A stretch of DNA of 31,921 bases from JAAZBA01 sp964461815. GTDB lineage: Bacteria; Bacillota; Clostridia; Oscillospirales; QAMX01. Shown here one piece after another: positions 31,185-31,921 of this stretch. The notes below the pieces were generated by a model, which had not been told where the DNA came from, ran no database searches, and worked only from the letters and a program-made list of their open reading frames with translations. Numbering within the stretch: position 1 is the first letter of the stretch; every line of letters begins with the position of its first letter. The stretch lies in assembly GCA_964461815.1 (NCBI GenBank), contig CAYWVF010000026.1, positions 1 to 31,921 on the forward strand, in the 5' to 3' direction. Made by a program: the position numbers and the translations under genes.

Positions 31185-31554
31185 AAACGGACAAATATTT
31201 CAGCACTTCGGTCATACAGAGCAGTTTAAGATATATGATGTGACCGACGGAAAGGTGATCCGGGAGGTAGTTGTAAATACAAACGGCAGCGGTCACGGAG
31301 CATTAGCCGGGATGCTGTCAAAGCTGGGAGTGAATGTGCTCATTTGCGGAGGCATCGGAGGAGGAGCACGCAGTGCACTGGAGGAAGTTGGCATAAAGCT
31401 GTTCGGAGGAGCGTGTGGAGCTGCTGATGAAGCGGTAAAAGCGTTCGTAGAGGGCTCATTGAGCTACGATCCTGCTGCAAAATGCGATCATCATGAGCAT
31501 GGTGAGGGTCATACCTGCGGTGACCACGGCTGTGGAGGTAGCTGCCGACACTAA
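31162..31554 (+). CDS. Dinitrogenase iron-molybdenum cofactor-type (NifX/NifB) protein with metal-binding tail
   Basis: 130 residues. The fold of the Fe-Mo cofactor family (MRIAVTYENGQIFQHFGHTEQFKIYDV; GALAGMLSKLGVNVLICGGIGGGARSALEEVGIKLFGG) occupies residues 1-105. The tail (~108-130) is rich in His and Cys, with CDHHEHGEGH then CGDHGCGGSC. In non-fixing anaerobes these proteins probably carry iron or an Fe-S cluster; the tail suggests metal storage or delivery. No nif genes are in the window. It has its own AGAGG ribosome site inside the DUF134 gene and is coupled to it. Confidence 0.9.
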   Translation: MRIAVTYENGQIFQHFGHTEQFKIYDVTDGKVIREVVVNTNGSGHGALAGMLSKLGVNVLICGGIGGGARSALEEVGIKLFGGACGAADEAVKAFVEGSLSYDPAAKCDHHEHGEGHTCGDHGCGGSCRH

Positions 31555-31559
31555 TGAGA

Positions 31560-31620
31560 AAAGGACGTGTCGATATGATATACTGAGCTTTTTCGGTATA
31601 TCGATGTCGGTACGTCCTTT
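31560..31620 (+). terminator. Long hairpin terminator after the NifX-type gene
   Basis: AAAGGACGT (31560-31568) pairs with ACGTCCTTT (31612-31620), with more pairing inside around a T-rich loop. Confidence 0.75.
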
Positions 31621-31836
31621 AATTGTAGTAAATAGTATAAAATGTGAATATTTGGATAAGTTGAGAGACCATCGCTTAGTTGTGATACAGCTTTTCATAA
31701 CAGACCGTCAGCTCTGTAGCTTCAACACAACACGTTTTCATGTTGTACGCTGTTGACATTTGCATATGGTGGATCCGATAAAGCTTTGACGATATTTATT
31801 CAAACGGCTTATCGATAAAAAATGGCAGACATAAAA
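31621..31836. other. Intergenic stretch, no gene recognised
   Basis: No ORF with a plausible ribosome site on either strand. A short hairpin (ACAACA 31727-31732 with TGTTGT 31741-31746) and a lone TTGACA (31753-31758) without a fitting -10 are all I see. Confidence 0.5.
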
Positions 31837-31868
31837 ACAAAAGGTTCTCTTTGAAGAGAACCTTTTGT
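31837..31868. terminator. Perfect 15-bp hairpin near the window end
   Basis: ACAAAAGGTTCTCTT (31837-31851) and its exact reverse complement (31854-31868) form a tight hairpin with A and T flanks, a likely terminator for a minus- or plus-strand gene outside the window. 31869-31921 shows no feature. Confidence 0.6.
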
Positions 31869-31921
31869 TTCTGGTGGGAGGTGGTGGAGATTTGCGGTCT
31901 TATGGCAGGCTTCACAGGATC

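Noticed and set aside
31162..31554. Evidence of nitrogen fixation from the NifX/NifB-type protein
   Set aside because: This family is widespread in non-fixing anaerobes; no nifHDK, nifE/N or full-length nifB is present in the window.
31870..31921. Partial gene at the right edge
   Set aside because: Both strands give only low-complexity or stop-interrupted frames with no start or ribosome site; the hairpin at 31837-31868 suggests the end of a transcript instead.
1..31921. CRISPR arrays, insertion sequences, rRNA genes
   Set aside because: No regularly spaced repeats, no transposase-like ORF and no rRNA-like stretch were found on either strand.

Overview
The window looks like about 31 kb of chromosome from an anaerobic, fermentative gut or rumen Clostridia, most likely order Oscillospirales (Ruminococcus or [Eubacterium] siraeum-like). 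The basis is gene content rather than a search: a miaB-mutS-nnr-alr-mazF run, a T-box-controlled pheST operon, a PAS-type [FeFe]-hydrogenase, many small Firmicutes families, and AGGAGG-type ribosome sites with near-consensus sigma-A promoters. The first ~600 bases differ: they are visibly A+T-rich and hold a reading frame (18-287) that makes sense only if TAG is read as an amino acid, probably Gln. That suggests the edge of an amber-recoded prophage.

Layout: 1-600, phage-like edge (recoded ORF, hairpin, strong orphan promoter, short repeats). 602-2521, two minus-strand genes (GNAT-like acyltransferase; small membrane protein). 2631-3177, an Rrf2 regulator with an operator over its own -10 and a hairpin between its Shine-Dalgarno and its start. 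3186-11734, one long minus-strand operon from a promoter at 11771-11799: miaB, mutS, nnr, lipoprotein, alr, mazF, secreted/anchored unknown. 11941-12366, a CmpB-like membrane protein. 12405-16257, promoter, Phe T-box, pheS, pheT, terminator. 16289-18723, minus operon HAD hydrolase, MaoC protein, ferredoxin-fused aldo/keto reductase. 18762-19925, a small toxin-antitoxin-like island (ribbon-helix-helix gene plus frameshifted zeta-type kinase) lying between two copies of a 49-nt terminator; the second copy abuts tRNA-Thr. 19926-20179, tRNA-Asp/tRNA-Thr operon. 20217-21593, thiN and a YgjV-like membrane protein. 21598-23348, a GH123-type (DUF4091) enzyme. 23460-27670, a small conserved protein, then a four-gene minus operon: APH-fold kinase-like protein, [2Fe-2S] protein, PAS-containing sensory hydrogenase, PP2C-type phosphatase. 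27803-29291, a LysR regulator coupled to an internally deleted TIM-barrel gene. 29332-30686, a DegT-type aminotransferase. 30731-31620, a DUF134 regulator and a NifX/NifB-type protein with two exact 14-bp repeats in their promoter. The last 300 bases hold no recognisable gene.

Most interesting points: (1) the amber-recoded ORF at the left edge; (2) the sensory hydrogenase operon, bracketed by a kinase-fold protein with an altered catalytic motif and a PP2C phosphatase, which could be an H2 or redox signalling circuit; (3) the stem-loop that would restore normal SD spacing for the Rrf2 gene; (4) three 16-bp palindromes controlling the RHH/zeta island and the covarying duplicated tRNA terminators around it; (5) a MazF toxin with no recognisable antitoxin. 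All calls come from reading the sequence; no database search was possible.
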